From Apoderus coryli (lineage: Eukaryota; Arthropoda; Insecta; Coleoptera; Attelabidae), in contig OU452202.1 in NCBI GenBank assembly GCA_911728435.2, positions 23,973,135 to 24,037,134 of the forward strand: 64,000 bases of DNA, written 5' to 3'. This document shows, piece after piece, positions 1 to 12,871 of the stretch (position 1 is the stretch's first letter; every line of letters begins with the position of its first letter). The position numbers and the translations under genes were made by a program. The notes beneath the pieces are model-generated. The model searched no databases and had not been told where the DNA came from. It was given only the letters and a program-made list of their open reading frames with translations.

Positions 1-435
1 AATTTCATAAAGAAATCACCTTCTATGGTTAGTAAAAAGAACGTGTTTGCTTCCGCAACTTCTTTGTTTTCTTCGATGCTGACTAATACTGGGTCAAAAT
101 AAAGGAATTTCGTCAATCGTTTTTTCGGTACCTTGGCACAGATACGCAAAATTGATATTGCTGCCACCAACTTATTAGTAGATTGACAAAAAGTAATTAT
201 TTTTAGTGTAGCTATACTAACTTACTAACTTTGTTATCGATGTGAATTCATGAATTACATACGACGGCAGTTTATTAAGTGTTTAGGACAAGAAATAATA
301 ACTCAATGTTTTTGGAGCATTTCTTCGACATTTTGTGTATTCATTTGTTAAATGAGCTCCTCGTTACAAGATAAAGGCAGGTCTATGAAATCTTAGAAAT
401 GTGTTTTATATTGTTTGGCAAATTGATCTGTAACA
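1..435. other. AT-rich spacer, nothing recognised
   Basis: I see no long reading frame, repeat or motif here. Confidence 0.5.
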
Positions 436-710
436 GAGAAAATGCCAAAATTGGTTGCTGTCACAGGGGTAAAGCGATTTCAACCAAAAACTAATGGGTT
501 CATCCTAGTGCCCCCCAACCTCATACACCGAAATGTTGCTCAATTGGATTAACCGTTTAGGCGCTATCGTGAGAATACACACAGACACACCCACAGACAG
601 ACTTCCATCGGGAAATGGTCTTAATTGTCGCAAAGAACTCCAAAATGGTTATTTCGGTCGTTATCTCAAATTTTTCTATTTTTGACAGCAACAAATTTTG
701 GCATTTTCTC
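436..710. repeat. MITE-like inverted-repeat element
   Basis: The segment starts at 436 with GAGAAAATGCCAAAAT and ends at 710 with its reverse complement. The arms 436-463 and 683-710 are 28 nt with one mismatch. The 275-bp body has no reading frame and carries a CAGACAGAC-rich stretch near 570-605, a kind of sequence common in insect dispersed repeats and in RTE-type 3' ends. No target duplication is obvious, so the family is unknown. Confidence 0.6.
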
Positions 711-2280
711 AAGAAAAATAGAACAAAAAATATGCTACAAGATTTCCTGGCATGTCAGTAACCTGTCATCATTGACGTGTCGTGGACGTTTTTGAGATCC
801 CTGATATTTTCTTGCAATTTATCAAGTTAGGTACTTACTTAATTTTGCTACTTCTACTACTATTTCGCTCAGAGTTGATGTTTTGTCACCAGGGCGAGAT
901 AGAGATAGGACTATATTTTATTCTCCCTTCCCAGATATTATGAACGTTGCGTCATTCGCTGCTCTTTCTATAACCAAGTGAGCGAGGTCTCTAGTGGTTG
1001 GTTTGTATGGTAATATTTGTACTCTGTGGAAAAGGTTTGTCCTCGTTGCATCCCAAAGAATTTGATGAAAGCTCGTAAAGATGGCCATGTGAGTTGGTGC
1101 AAACACATGGTCAAAATTATTGCTTGGCAAACGAATCTGTGACAACGAAAGGAATGCGGACAAAAAAGTCCTATATTGCCAAATTTAACTACAAAATATC
1201 ACTAGTTCTCGAAAAGAAGTAGTATTAACTTGAAAATCGATTTTTCACAATTACAAATAATTATAATGAAAAAAGCTCAGCATTTTTAAGTGGTTGTTAG
1301 TTTTATTTTTACCACTGAATATTACTATTAAGAAAAGAAATTACGATCTTTTGTAAAATCGGCAATACCACTCGAAATGGATGGTTACACGCCGCCTGAA
1401 TGATCCTAATTGGTGCGTAGAGCCTCGCTCGTTTTGTCGCCATGCGACTGTTCAGGTCGCAATTGGTGGAAACTGAGTTCTTCCCCGCAATTGTTGCCGC
1501 CCCTCGTAGTAATATTGAATCAGCCAGTGGCAGAGTGGTGTTATTTATACTTTTGTCTTGTCTGAGTTGCAATATTATATCAAATTATTATTGTATATTT
1601 AGTGTTCTGTTACTTTAGTGTTTTAGGTTCAAAACTGGAAATTTTTATTGAATCTACCTAGAATTTTGGTATTTTAAAGAGTTCATAGCGATGCTTACAA
1701 CTATGCAGCTGGTAATAAAAACAGCAATTAATGAAGCTACTCTGAAAGTTCATGGGAAAATCAAAAGCAGTGAGCCTGCAGATCCTTGATCGAAAATATC
1801 CTGGTGGAACCAGCTGGGAGAATGAGAGGATGTATTTATATGGCAATAAAATAGATTGATGCATGTTTTGCTTCTCTAACTTCAAAAATAGCAGCAGCCT
1901 GTGGATGCTAGTAATTTTCATTAAAAATTTTTACTATACTCGTAACTATAGCTATGGGACTTTTGCAACACTGCCTGTTAGATCTAGAAATGCTTATAAT
2001 TATTGTTACGTTAATAAATATTATAAACCACAACTAGAAACTATCTCTAATAAAATTTACTTTGAGACCTATTCGATAGGTTATAATTTAGCGAAATAAT
2101 CATAGATAATTTGATATGAGGAATAATATGTTATTTTAGTATAGTACCATTAAGCATATAGACCGCTCCTTTAAATATAATATACACATATGTGAGCATA
2201 ATTTCAGAGAAATTTTAATTGTCAAATATGTCTTAAGAATTCCAAGCAATCTGGATGGAACATTTATAGGTTAGTATCTA
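711..2280. other. Spacer with two unrecognised minus-strand open frames
   Basis: Minus-strand frames of 81 and 87 codons lie at 918-1163 and 1309-1572. Neither shows a motif I recognise, and 1370-1530 is somewhat richer in G+C than its surroundings. They may be chance frames or repeat debris. No transposon ends were seen. Confidence 0.4.
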
Positions 2281-2590
2281 CAGGTTGGCCAAATTTCGAT
2301 GGAATTGTAAGGTACTATCTAAATGACACGTCATTTTCAATTTTTTTTTGAGCTGCGATCAAGTGAAGGCCAAGTTGCCATATTTGATATTTAAGTTGTT
2401 ATTAAACTTAGAGGAAATTCTACGCAAAATAAATTTAAATTTATCTGCGTAAGCCACTTTTTTCTACGGTATTAAAACTATTTTTAGCTAACTTTCATAG
2501 CAACGAAAATATCAAAGAAAATGTTAAATAACGAAAATCATGATTTGATTGCGGTAGTTTTTCTTTATCCACTGAAATTTGGTCACTCTG
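2281..2590. mobile_element. Short Tc1/mariner-type MITE with TA target duplication
   Basis: The left end CAGGTTGGCCAAATTTC (2281 onward) is matched inverted by GAAATTTGGTCACTCTG ending at 2590, with four differences in 17 bases. TA lies directly outside both ends (2279-2280 and 2591-2592). The 310-bp element has no coding capacity. TA duplication and CAG-type tips fit a non-autonomous Tc1/mariner derivative. Confidence 0.65.
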
Positions 2591-5500
2591 TACTTTTTTG
2601 AGTGTGTAATATTTTTTTATCTTCCCATTTCATTGGCTATGTTAGTACAGTAGTGATATACGTAATAAATCATAGTTATCTACTTCTAACGCCAGCCTAC
2701 TTTACGAAAAATCATAATATGATAGAGGCCATTAAGTGGGTGGTCTTTTTGTTATGCACTCATCAGAGCACTCCATTTGACAAAAACATATGAACATCGA
2801 ACTAACAAGTAACTTTGATGCACGATCGATTTCCGCACGCAACATAAGGTATCCATAATAAAGTACTATGCAATTTGATACACATCCATATATACATACA
2901 ATTGGAGATGATTTAGTGGCGCAGTCGACATTATTTGTGATTGCGAAACTAGTTTTTGATTATGGTTTTATGTTTTGTTGTGTGTGCTTTTGAAAATAAA
3001 AAGAAATACTTTGTCGTCGGTGCTTATATAATGCGTTCTTTGCGGGTAATATGGATAAATCACAATTTGTAATGGCGTATTGCGAAATTTAGTATCTACT
3101 TTATTTCTGAGAAATGGGTAAATCATACAAGGATCGTTTACCTTTACAGTGTAATTGGTTTTGATTAACTTTAAATGTTTCGTTTAGAACAAGTTAGGCA
3201 ATATATTTGATATATGTATAAGCTTCTTATATTTTTAATTATCCTTATATTTCCTGATTAATTTAAATATTGCTTAGTATAATATATTCAGCAATTTGAA
3301 ATATAATTTTGAGTGTGTGCGATTTAGCTTATCTTTATACGAGATAGAGCTTAGTTTAACATACAGGGATGACCAAAAGTCATGCATATATTCGATAAAA
3401 TTTCAAGGAACATTTTTTTGAAAGAAACGCTTGAACATGTCTCAGGGTTTTAAGTGACATAACTGAAAAGTATGTCCTAACGTAATTGCATTTGTTTTTT
3501 ATGGAACTCACTGCTTAATATTGGTAGAAAATTTGTGTTAATATGATAATTTCATAACCAGAATTAAAAAATACAAAAACTACTGTTTTCTTTTTTGGAT
3601 TCTTTAATTTTTTTTCTAATATTCCTCTCTCTATGAAATAAGTTGAGCCTAGTGAGAATGCGTGACACCTTCTGGGTTACGAGCTATAACCCTCGATATA
3701 TTAACATACATGGCCTGATATTTTGTTTGAAACGACCCCCGTATATCCTGTTTTTACAAAAACTTGGGAAATTTCTAAAGAAAAAGTTACTAAAAAAACT
3801 ATGGGGCTACAATTTCAATGTGTTATTACAACGCCATACCAGACACACTGAAATTGACCTAAAAGTATGCCAAAAAATTTCGCGGGACAAATTTAGAAAC
3901 TCACAAAAAACAAAACCAGGTCATGGAGCATATGAAATAACACTTAAATCGTACTTATTTGTGTGATTTTTTCTTCTGCTGTTGTTGAAATAATTAGTGT
4001 TCTCGTAATACCTATACAGTTTGCAAAACAAAATGTTCGATGATTTATTTGAAATCGTAGGCAAAATACCGTAACACAATTTTTTGCGGTTGCCTCTGGG
4101 ATGGAAATCACCCGCTCGAATAGTATACTTTGAGCCAGGTAAGTGCTTATACAAGTAATATTTGAAATAGAAAATTTCAATGCCGATTTGTGGTTTGTGT
4201 TTAGCAAACACCAGTAAGTAATAATGATTTGATATTGTTGGCATATATAAATGAACATTATTTCAGTTTTTTTTTTGCTTCTATAATGCATTGTTATTTT
4301 AAATCTACAGGGTGAATCGAGTGGGACGCCTGGGAATTTTCTGCATAAGGATTATCAGGTGTGAGTTTGGTTTACTGTATAGTACAATAGCACCCTGCAG
4401 TTATTGCATTTTTTTGGGCATCAGCAATGTAAGTATATTTAATGCGAAGGCTGCCAAGCTTAAGCAGGGTTTAGCGCGGATCCTGCAGGCTAATGATACG
4501 TTATGAATGTGAGCTGTCACATCGATGGGTTTTGTATAAGTTCTAATTATATTTTGTCTTGTATAATTAGCTTAGACAACGAAGCTTCTTTATTTATTTA
4601 AATCGCATCCGTCTGCTTTTGTTATAATGACACAAGTACAGAAGACAGTTGATTTGCAGAATTTTGTCACGGCTGTGCATCACTGGATGATAAATCCCGT
4701 CCAAATTGATCAAAATCTGTCGTGATAATCGACATGTGAGAGAGTTACAGTGAGAGGGAGACATATTTTGGCATATCACAGACTGCAATACGTTGAATTT
4801 TGCATGAACATATATTTGTGAAAAACAAAGTGTGCCACATGGATTCTACATAACCTAAGCTCAAAAACAGCTCGCCTCAGTTGGTGTGAGGAATTTCTAA
4901 ACAAATTCGACGTGAGATTTTCAAATGTTTAAATAATAATGTTCTTTTAGTTACCAAAACAAAAAAATTTGTTGGTGGAATGCGATTTTAGGCACCTCAA
5001 GAAGCAGTCAAGCTTTCCAAAAACGTGCTCCTGAGATCGAAACTTCAGAGTGATAAAAATATGTTGAAAAGCAATAAAATAATATAATGGTCCCAGATTT
5101 TGTACAAACATGTATACTGACTTCATCTACTGTCGCTTAGTTAATGAAATAATAAGTTTTAGTCCAGGTACTTATTTTTTGATTTGGTGGTGTCAATTTC
5201 ACTGTACTAATTTTAGAGCATATTCTACTTGATTGATTTTAATTTTCCTGCTTTATCTTTGTTTTTAATCAGACCTCTAATTGTTTAAATAAGCCTGCAG
5301 GAAGTGGTCGTACTGCAATAAAATTTATTTGTTTAAGTAATCTAAACAAACTAATTATGAATTAATAAATTGGGTTTTAAATACTAATCAATTGAAAAAT
5401 ACCTGTTTCATTCAAATAAATTAGATTTAATATTGATATCAGTATATAATAATTGTAACGTATATATTATACTTTTTGATCCTTATCGCCAGATATGTAT

Positions 5501-6114
5501 ATTAAGTATAAAGTTACACAATATACTTACTTAGGACTAATTATTATTGTTTATTTCAAGACAATTAAATTTATAAGCTATAGGGTGATGCATTATTCGA
5601 ATTCAAGGGCTTCTCGACTAATTAATAAATAGTTTGTGAAACCTGATTCCTTTTAATCTGAATTATTTTTTTGCACCTTATAATGAGTTATGAACTTTAT
5701 TTCTCAGTTCTTTAAAAAGTCTATTTCAAATAGAACACCCTGTATATTTTTCAATTTCGAACTCTTAACGTAAATATGAACAAAAATAAATTAACTTAAT
5801 TTTTTGTGACGATAACATTTCTGGCATTTATTAATTTTATTTTTGACGTATAGTTAAAGGATCTAATTTCTCGAGAAGACGTGTTTTATTTCACGTACTA
5901 GAAGTCCAATTTTAATGAATAATATGCTGGTAGTTTATTTTTCATTTTTGTGGAAATAAACATCGACACAAATAGGGGTAGCATTCGTTAATATACAGAT
6001 CAAAAGACGGAAAATTGTAAAACAGGCTAATGAGGAGGGCCATGTGGACGTCTCTTTCTGCCTTTGAAGTCTATGGCATATTCATTTTTGGAAATATTCG
6101 CTTTATACATATAC
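2591..6114. other. AT-rich spacer with unpaired TIR-like tips
   Basis: Solitary transposon-like tips of the form TACAGGG or CCCTGTA occur near 3364, 4310 and 5738-5748, but I could not pair them. A plus-strand frame of 107 codons at 3643-3966 has no recognisable domain. I found no convincing gene. Confidence 0.4.
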
Positions 6115-6170
6115 AAGTATCGGTAGGAATCGATACTTGGCAAAAAGTATCAGTATCGGTATCGATACTT
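6115..6170. repeat. Two adjacent AAGTATCG...CGATACTT palindromes
   Basis: Blocks 6115-6138 and 6145-6170 each begin AAGTATC and end CGATACTT, so each is an imperfect palindrome and together they form a near-direct repeat. Simple reiteration of GTATCG could explain this. Confidence 0.55.
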
Positions 6171-6412
6171 TTTATTTTTTTAGCATCCCTAGGTATAATT
6201 TATTTCTTATTTTCAAAATGCCACTTGTCATAATTGTCACTGCAATAATAGTTCATCTATATTGTTGCTTTGTTGTCAGATTTATTTTGACTTAGTATAT
6301 AAAATATGTAATAATATTTATCGGGAAGAATATTTTGGTGAAAGTGAATTGACAGTAAAGTTTTTGTGACAGAAATTTGAAAATAAAGTTTGGATAATTT
6401 AAGTTTGTGGTT

Positions 6413-6735
6413 AAATAGGTATTTGAAGTTGTTTTGAGTGTATAAATTAAATTCGGATTGATTACGCTATTGCGGAAAGAATTAGTAGATTGAATTTTTC
6501 AGATAAAGTGTAGCAACGGCGCTTTTCATAATTTTTCTTAGTTGTTGTCAGATTTTGAATAAATTGAATTGAATGAAATATAATTAATATGGATTTTTTT
6601 CGACAAAGAAATTATTTTAGCAAAAATAAAATAAAATAAACTTGGGGAAATTGAGTTTATGTTTAAATTAGCATATTCACGTGTTTTGGTTGTAAACAGA
6701 TTTCGGATTAATTACGCTATTGTAGAAATAATAAG
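6413..6735 (+). repeat. Diverged direct repeat, unit about 250 bp
   Basis: The stretch around 6450-6485 (core GATTACGCTATTG) recurs around 6702-6732 as AATTACGCTATTG, with looser similarity extending upstream of each copy. This looks like an old tandem duplication. No coding frame is involved. Confidence 0.4.
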
Positions 6736-7876
6736 TACGAGGTGTAGGATAGAGATAATTTGAAAGACATTCTGGCAGCAAAGCATTGTAAGTTGGTATG
6801 TTGTTTCAGCGAGTAGATTCCATAAGAATAACACACAAATCTGTTTTCTTTTCTACAGACTTTACTTTAATGAAAAATGTGACGATTTGGAAACTATTTT
6901 AAAAATGTTTCACCAAAAGTAGCCTACCGCACATTCTCAATATTTAACTGTATGTAAAATCACATGACATATTTTACAATTGTTTTTCTTCGGAGGAGAT
7001 ACGTACGAACTTTTACTCGTTTTCGTTGAAGATTAGAGTGAATAAGAGAAGTGCGGTTTATTATAGTTAATTTATTTTAATAATAATTTATAATTTGGGT
7101 TATTTTTTTAAATGGAACACCCTATATCATAATACAGTTTTAAAAATCTAATAAAACAAGCTTTCAGATTATGTAGACTTTGTCCATAATTACTTACACT
7201 AAAGCTCCTATTAAATATATGATTGTTATTCTCACTTGCACAATTAAAAGTCCTTTTAAGAATATATAGCACTTAATACTATTTTATGATCGAACTTAAA
7301 ACAGTTTTAGAAAAAAAACAGACAAAAGTTTAAAATGTATGATAAATGGTAAATTTGGATCACTCTGTATCAAATAATTATTCTGTAGCTATTTTGAAAT
7401 GTCAATAATTATAATCATAACTAATAATTGGTTTTCTAAACAAACTAGTTAAGTATATTATTCAATTATGTATACAGTTCTGATGAGATTTATGTGGATA
7501 TAATATTTTATGCGGTGTTTTTTTTTAAATTATTATATTTTAATAATAAAATAAATAAATAATATAAAAAAATATTGATTTATAGCTGCAAGTACTTTAT
7601 GTTTTTATGTAACCTAATAATAAGGCACAAGAGACCGTGATTGTTAGGTACAATGGCTACACGTACATGGCAAATACTCCTTACATTTACTTGCAATAAA
7701 GTCATCATTCATAAGTATAGTAAAGGGAGTCAAAATAGCTTGATGATTATACTACATTTAATATAATTTTAGATAGAATAACAATTAATAGTGATATTGG
7801 TGTTGTTTTTTTGAAGTTTTCTGGATAAATTCTGTTTGAACTAATTTTGGGCGTAAAACCTTTTAAAATACAGCTG
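6736..7876. other. AT-rich spacer
   Basis: Unpaired terminal-repeat-like tips lie near 7120 (CACCCTATAT) and 7363 (CACTCTGTA). Nothing coding was recognised. Confidence 0.4.
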
Positions 7877-7878
7877 GT

Positions 7879-8222
7879 GCAAGAGATGAAGCCACACGAC
7901 ATACCACAACAGTTAACTTTTTTATCGGAAAATTGTGTTCAGCGACAAAACTCATTTCTGGTTGAATGGATACGTGAACAAGCAAAATTGCCATGTTTGG
8001 TGTGAAGAACAACCCGAAGCATTGCAAGAACTGCCAATGCAACCCGAAAAATGCACTGTTTCGTGTGGAATATGGGCCAGTGGCATGATGGGACCGTACG
8101 ACGAATCCAGCAACGTTACTGTGAATGGCAAGCGCTACCGTACGATGATTACATGTTTTTTTGCCCAAAACATATGCTATCACTCGACCTGCTTTCCCTA
8201 TTCGAATATTGAGGGTAACATT
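7879..8222 (+). pseudogene. DDE_3-type transposase relic
   Basis: The frame from about 7936 reads FSDKTHFWLNGYVNKQNC, then WCEEQPEALQELPM and VTVNGKRYRTMI. This is the central part of an insect Tc1/mariner-superfamily DDE_3 transposase; the Asp of FSDKTHF fits the first catalytic residue. A degraded upstream part is visible in another frame from about 7879. The second and third catalytic Asp regions are missing, and the frame runs into unrelated sequence after about 8200. A full protein would be well over 300 residues, so this is a dead fragment. Family resemblance is from recall; the frame is seen directly. Confidence 0.75.
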
Positions 8223-9281
8223 CACCCCTCGAAGAAAATATCTCTCTTAACTTTGTTGTTGTTTTTCACAACCGCCAAAAAAGATCACGATAAAAAAATT
8301 GATTGAATAATGCATTGACCTGACGCCTATATACATTGTATGCATATAAACCCATGCGGACGAGTTAAAATAAGCAAAATAATTGGTGTTGCTAGTCTAA
8401 AAGATGCCGACATGCGATAGCTTTGACACTAAAAGGCCGTTTGTGTTAAATAAAGACATCCAGACGAATTATAAAAAGCCCGTTTTCTATAGTGCATAGT
8501 AATTTTGCTGTGTGCAGATCGTTCGGCACACATACATGTTTGTGACGTGCGCCCCTGTCCTGTTGTCCCATTAAATAAACAAACTGGTGTATGTGGACTG
8601 TAATTTAGCGTAAGTTGGATTCTATAATAGCAACAATCGTTCTATAACTCAGCCGAGTAGATTTAGATGTAGGTATATCGTTTTTTTTTTCGACTACCTT
8701 GTAGTTTTACAGAAGCATTTAAATAGTATTTCCACTAATAAATCTAATCAAGAGAGAAATGGTTGTTGCAGGAAATGGTACACTTTAAACAATTCTAATA
8801 CTCTGTGGCCCTAAAAAAATAAAATATATATACATAGGCGCCAGCAGAAATATTTTCAGGAGGGGGACAAACTGGTTTTCAACGAAAATATACATTATTC
8901 ACATAATCTTGAGACCCTTGAGGTTTCAATTGAGTCAATTTCCGCATGAAAGAGGCTGGTATAGGACATCTCGTTTTACATCTGGATATTTTTGATTCAG
9001 TCCTTCTATTACCCTTGAAGCCGCCTGTAAACCTTCTTATTAATTTGTTTATTAGTAAAAAAATGTTTCTATGATGTTTTCTGAGTAATCATCATCCTAA
9101 TCATTATCATCATCAATTGCCTGGCTTGTGAATTCCGGGTTTGTTAACTTTATAGCCCTGTCTGCTAGCTCAATCATAACAAATGCTGTGTTCTTGTGCG
9201 AATCCCATTTGCCTTGTTTTTAAATGCCAAACTGTTGGCCCAAGAGTCATAATAGGGCTTACAATGTGTGTATTTTAGGTT
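8223..9281. other. Spacer with an isolated TATA-like motif
   Basis: TATAAAAA at 8470-8477 is followed by a G+C-richer stretch (8500-8590), but no reading frame of note follows on the plus strand. The block near 8835-8880 (GGCGCCAGCAGAAATATT) looks like dispersed-repeat sequence without a recognisable partner. Confidence 0.35.
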
Positions 9282-9317
9282 TATATTCCCAAGTTCCAGG
9301 TAAAACTTGGGAATATA
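9282..9317. repeat. Perfect 14-bp hairpin
   Basis: TATATTCCCAAGTT (9282-9295) and its exact reverse complement (9304-9317) are separated by 8 nt. Role unknown. Confidence 0.7.
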
Positions 9318-11081
9318 ATATATATAGACACATTTAGAGCTTCTGTATAACTTCAAAGTTCTCTGTCCAGGAAATAAATTGTATCTAAACGTAGAAATTT
9401 AAAGTTTAAATTTTAATGAGAATACAGCAAACTTTCTTTATACCTGTTCCAAAAATAAGGACCCATATGTCAAATTGTTAAGGTTATTAACTGTTTGTAT
9501 TGTTTATCTTTGACAGATTCTTCCAGGATTTTGACGTTAATTATTTTCCCGTATAATTCTAGGACGCCGAAAAATATATAAATGGTCACATTCTCTGCAG
9601 AAAAACTAGTTTTAATTGAGTTGAGAAGTTTGTAGGTAGATAGTCTGACAGTGAAGTGAAGTGATTTGAATGTTATGTGAATGATAATCAATGTACCACA
9701 AGTCTGGACCATCTTACTATACGATACATTTTGCCTTAATATAATAATAGTGGTCAGTACCACATTCTTAGTTACATATTGTACTATGTAAGTACCTGCC
9801 TGTACTTATACGTTTCTAAATTCACTTATTGCGTGGGTGTGTTAACAACAACCTATAATACTTTGCTACGGTTGTTGCCCTGTGTGATGTATTATAAATG
9901 TGTATTTATGTTTCACATCAGTTGTCGCTTTTATTAATGTCGTTATCAACAAACATAATAAACGTGATTTTTACTTTACGTAATACGAAGGCCACCTTTT
10001 ATTTTTTTTTTGGTGTATGTTCAAAAAATTATGAGAGAAAATTTCATTCAAACCTCAAGAATCACTCGTGAAACCGTATATTTCTTAGATGCAACCATCA
10101 CACTGGCAAAAATGTTTTGAAAACTAATTCGAACTTATGGAAAAGTATAGAAACCGTAAATGGAATCTTCAAATATTTTGTTTAGTTTTCTTTTCAGATC
10201 TTCTAAAAACATAAAATCAATCAAAATATAATATGCATTCGCGGATCATGTTTTTTCATAAAAAAACAGCAGTTCCTGACGATGGATAAGTTGAAGTTGT
10301 GCTGAAGTTGCTGGTTTGCAGAAACTTGCAGCAGAATAAAGAATGAACAAGGAAATTACCGCGTTGTTGTTACGCTGCCAAACCGGTCACATAATATTCA
10401 TGAAATGTTAAAATAAAATTATGATCAATTAATACAGCTACAAGTCTTGATTGACAATTTTACTGTTAAATAATATTATCGAGGTGTAGGAAATTATTCG
10501 TAATCCACTATTTTAATAATCCATATTTTAAAATTTAAATTGACTGCTCAAATTACCATAATATGTATATATATATATACTGGTAAGTAAAATAAATGTG
10601 AAAAAATTATTTCAAACACAAATAATATCTAATTTATATACTCCAAATTACGTAAAAAATCAATTAATATAACCGCATAAATGTCCAATTTATGCAAATA
10701 TGCGTAACACAGTGTAGAAACTAATAAAGTATAATTTATAATATTTTACTAATCAACATTCCATTGAAATAGACAGTGTCTTTAAATTAAGAAATACTTT
10801 ATGTTGCAAAAATTGGTCAAAAAAAATTGTTTTGAATTTATTTTTAATACTTACTAATTACTCCTTCCAAAAATTTAAATCATGCATAGAAGCAGGAGCA
10901 GCAATACGTATTAGGAAACTAGTTGTCTAGACTTTGTAAGAATATATCATCATAACAACTATATAGAAGTCACCAACACATTTTGCTTACTCAAAAGTGA
11001 TTTCACTAATGGCACTTGTATTTTCAGCTAGCAGTGCCATTTTCATTTGCAACAACCCAATCCAAAGCTCAAAAGCTTAAA
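9318..11081. other. AT-rich spacer
   Basis: A minus-strand frame of 97 codons (9470-9763) has no recognisable feature. A mariner-like tip may start at 9986 (CGAAGGCCACCTTTTA after TA), but no matching right end was found. The rest is low-complexity AT sequence. Confidence 0.4.
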
Positions 11082-11730
11082 TGGATTTTTTTAATGTACA
11101 GTGTTTTTGGGGCCTTGGTTTGGTATAGGACGCTATCATACAGGACCTAATCAAGACCTAACAAACTATCCTTAATGACCGTTCCGAAGAATGTCGTTTG
11201 GCATGCAAATAGCCCTTCATAATATCATTGTCCTGCGTAAATTTCCCGACCCCATTATTAGGAAAATAGATTTCAATTTTTTGGTGCCTTGGTTTGGTAT
11301 AGAAGGCTATCATACAGGACCTAATCAAGACCTAAGAAACTATCCTTAATGACCGTTCCGAAGAATGTCGTTTGGCATGCAAATAGCCCTTCATAATATC
11401 ATTGTCCTGCGTAAATTTCACGACCACATTATTAGGAAAACAGATTTAAATTTTTTGGGGTCTTGGTTTGGTATAGGACGCTATCATACAGGACCGAATC
11501 AAGACCTAAGAAACTATCCTTAATGAGGAATACTCCACATGTCGTTTGGCATGTAGATAGCCCTTCATAATATCATTGTCCAGAGTAAATATCACGACCC
11601 CATTATTAGGAAACCAGATTTCAATTTTTTGGGGCCTTGGTTTGGGATAGGACGCTATCATACAGGACCTAACCAAGACCTAAGAAACTATCCTTAATAA
11701 GGAATCCTCCGCATGTCGTTTGGCATGTAC
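11082..11730 (+). repeat. 174-bp tandem repeat, about 3.7 copies
   Basis: The marker CCTTGGTTTGG recurs at about 11113, 11287, 11461 and 11635, a constant spacing of 174 bases. Each unit also carries TATCATACAGGACC, AACTATCCTTAATGA and GTCGTTTGGCATG. Copies differ by scattered substitutions, and the last copy is cut off after the GTCGTTTGGCATG block. There is no long frame. It resembles a short satellite array. Confidence 0.9.
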
Positions 11731-12871
11731 GAGTCAAAGTAACCCTAAGGAGGAAAAGCATTGCAATTATTCCAGAAAATTTTCACATTACGAAATGTAT
11801 CCATTTTATTTTTTGGTTGTTATGCTAGAAAATTTCTTTGAGACGTCCAACAGTATTGTCGAATAATTTATTAAATAAAACTCCTCTTGAAACACAATGT
11901 TCTATTGAGAATATTTCAGACAGTTGATTATGTTTAAAATTAATCATTTAGGTTCCGAATTGCAAGAATTGTAGCATTCATTTGTTTTTTGGGCTGGCAA
12001 TATGCCTATAGTGAAACAAAATTCAAACCTACATCATACTCTGCCAACACTATATTCGCTTTTCGAAACACTGCTATCAGCAGATGCGATCCAATGGCTT
12101 AATTCAGGGTGAATCACCACTTTTACAGGCAAAATTACTTTGATGTTTTATTTTTTTCAACCCTCGATTATGTTGATCAATTGTGGCTACATTACTACAT
12201 TGTGAAAATAGTGTCTTATTATGGCGAAAGAGTGTGGCATATCAAAGTTATATTTTATTCTAAATGGGTCACACTATATTTCCCAGTAAATTTCGATTGC
12301 AAAAATAAATATAATTTATATTAGTATTTCCCTATTTTAAATATAGTATTGTGGTATTTAATTATTTAAAAAAATCCAGAAGCCATATTTTATCATAAAC
12401 TATTATAGGCACTGCAAGAGGCAGACATATTCAGGTAATAATGTTACATCATAATCTACACGGTGTCCATACGTAAATTTAGAATGTTTATCTAACTCAA
12501 ACACCCGAAACTACATTTTCTCAAATGAAACACACTGTATATTTTTATTTACTTATAACCTTAATTTTCTATCGATTTCTAACTTATTAATAAACCAGTC
12601 TTACTTTGTTTTTAAATATAACAGAAACATCAAAAAATTTCAAGATTGCATTAATGAGAGTATAAGCTACATAACAAAAAAACTGTGTTCTTATTGCTAT
12701 ATGTTGCGTTATAACATTTTCGAAAATTACTTGTAACCTTAACAAAGTGAAATCTTCCAGGTAAACGGTAACTTGGATCAGTATCTGCGCTCTCATTTAA
12801 TATAAGGAAAATGGACAAGCGACCGATAACTGAGCAGCTTGTAGTACTTGCTTTTGTTTGCGACGCTTTAA
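11731..12871. other. AT-rich spacer ending at a TTAA
   Basis: No gene was recognised. Frames at 12109-12324 (plus) and 12587-12796 (minus) lack motifs. Repeat-like tips (ACACGGTGTCC near 12460, ACACTGTATA near 12530) are unpaired. TTAA at 12868-12871 is the left target copy of the piggyBac element. Confidence 0.4.

Noticed and set aside
3643..3966. 107-codon plus-strand frame
   Set aside because: No motif, AT-driven composition, overlaps repeat-like DNA; probably chance.
7863..8225. 120-codon minus-strand frame
   Set aside because: Antisense shadow of the transposase relic on the plus strand.
8470..8600. Promoter with TATAAAAA box
   Set aside because: No downstream gene; TATA-like motifs are frequent in AT-rich DNA.
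9986..10400. Mariner-like left tip CGAAGGCCACCTTTTA after TA
   Set aside because: No matching right terminus and no transposase remnant could be read.
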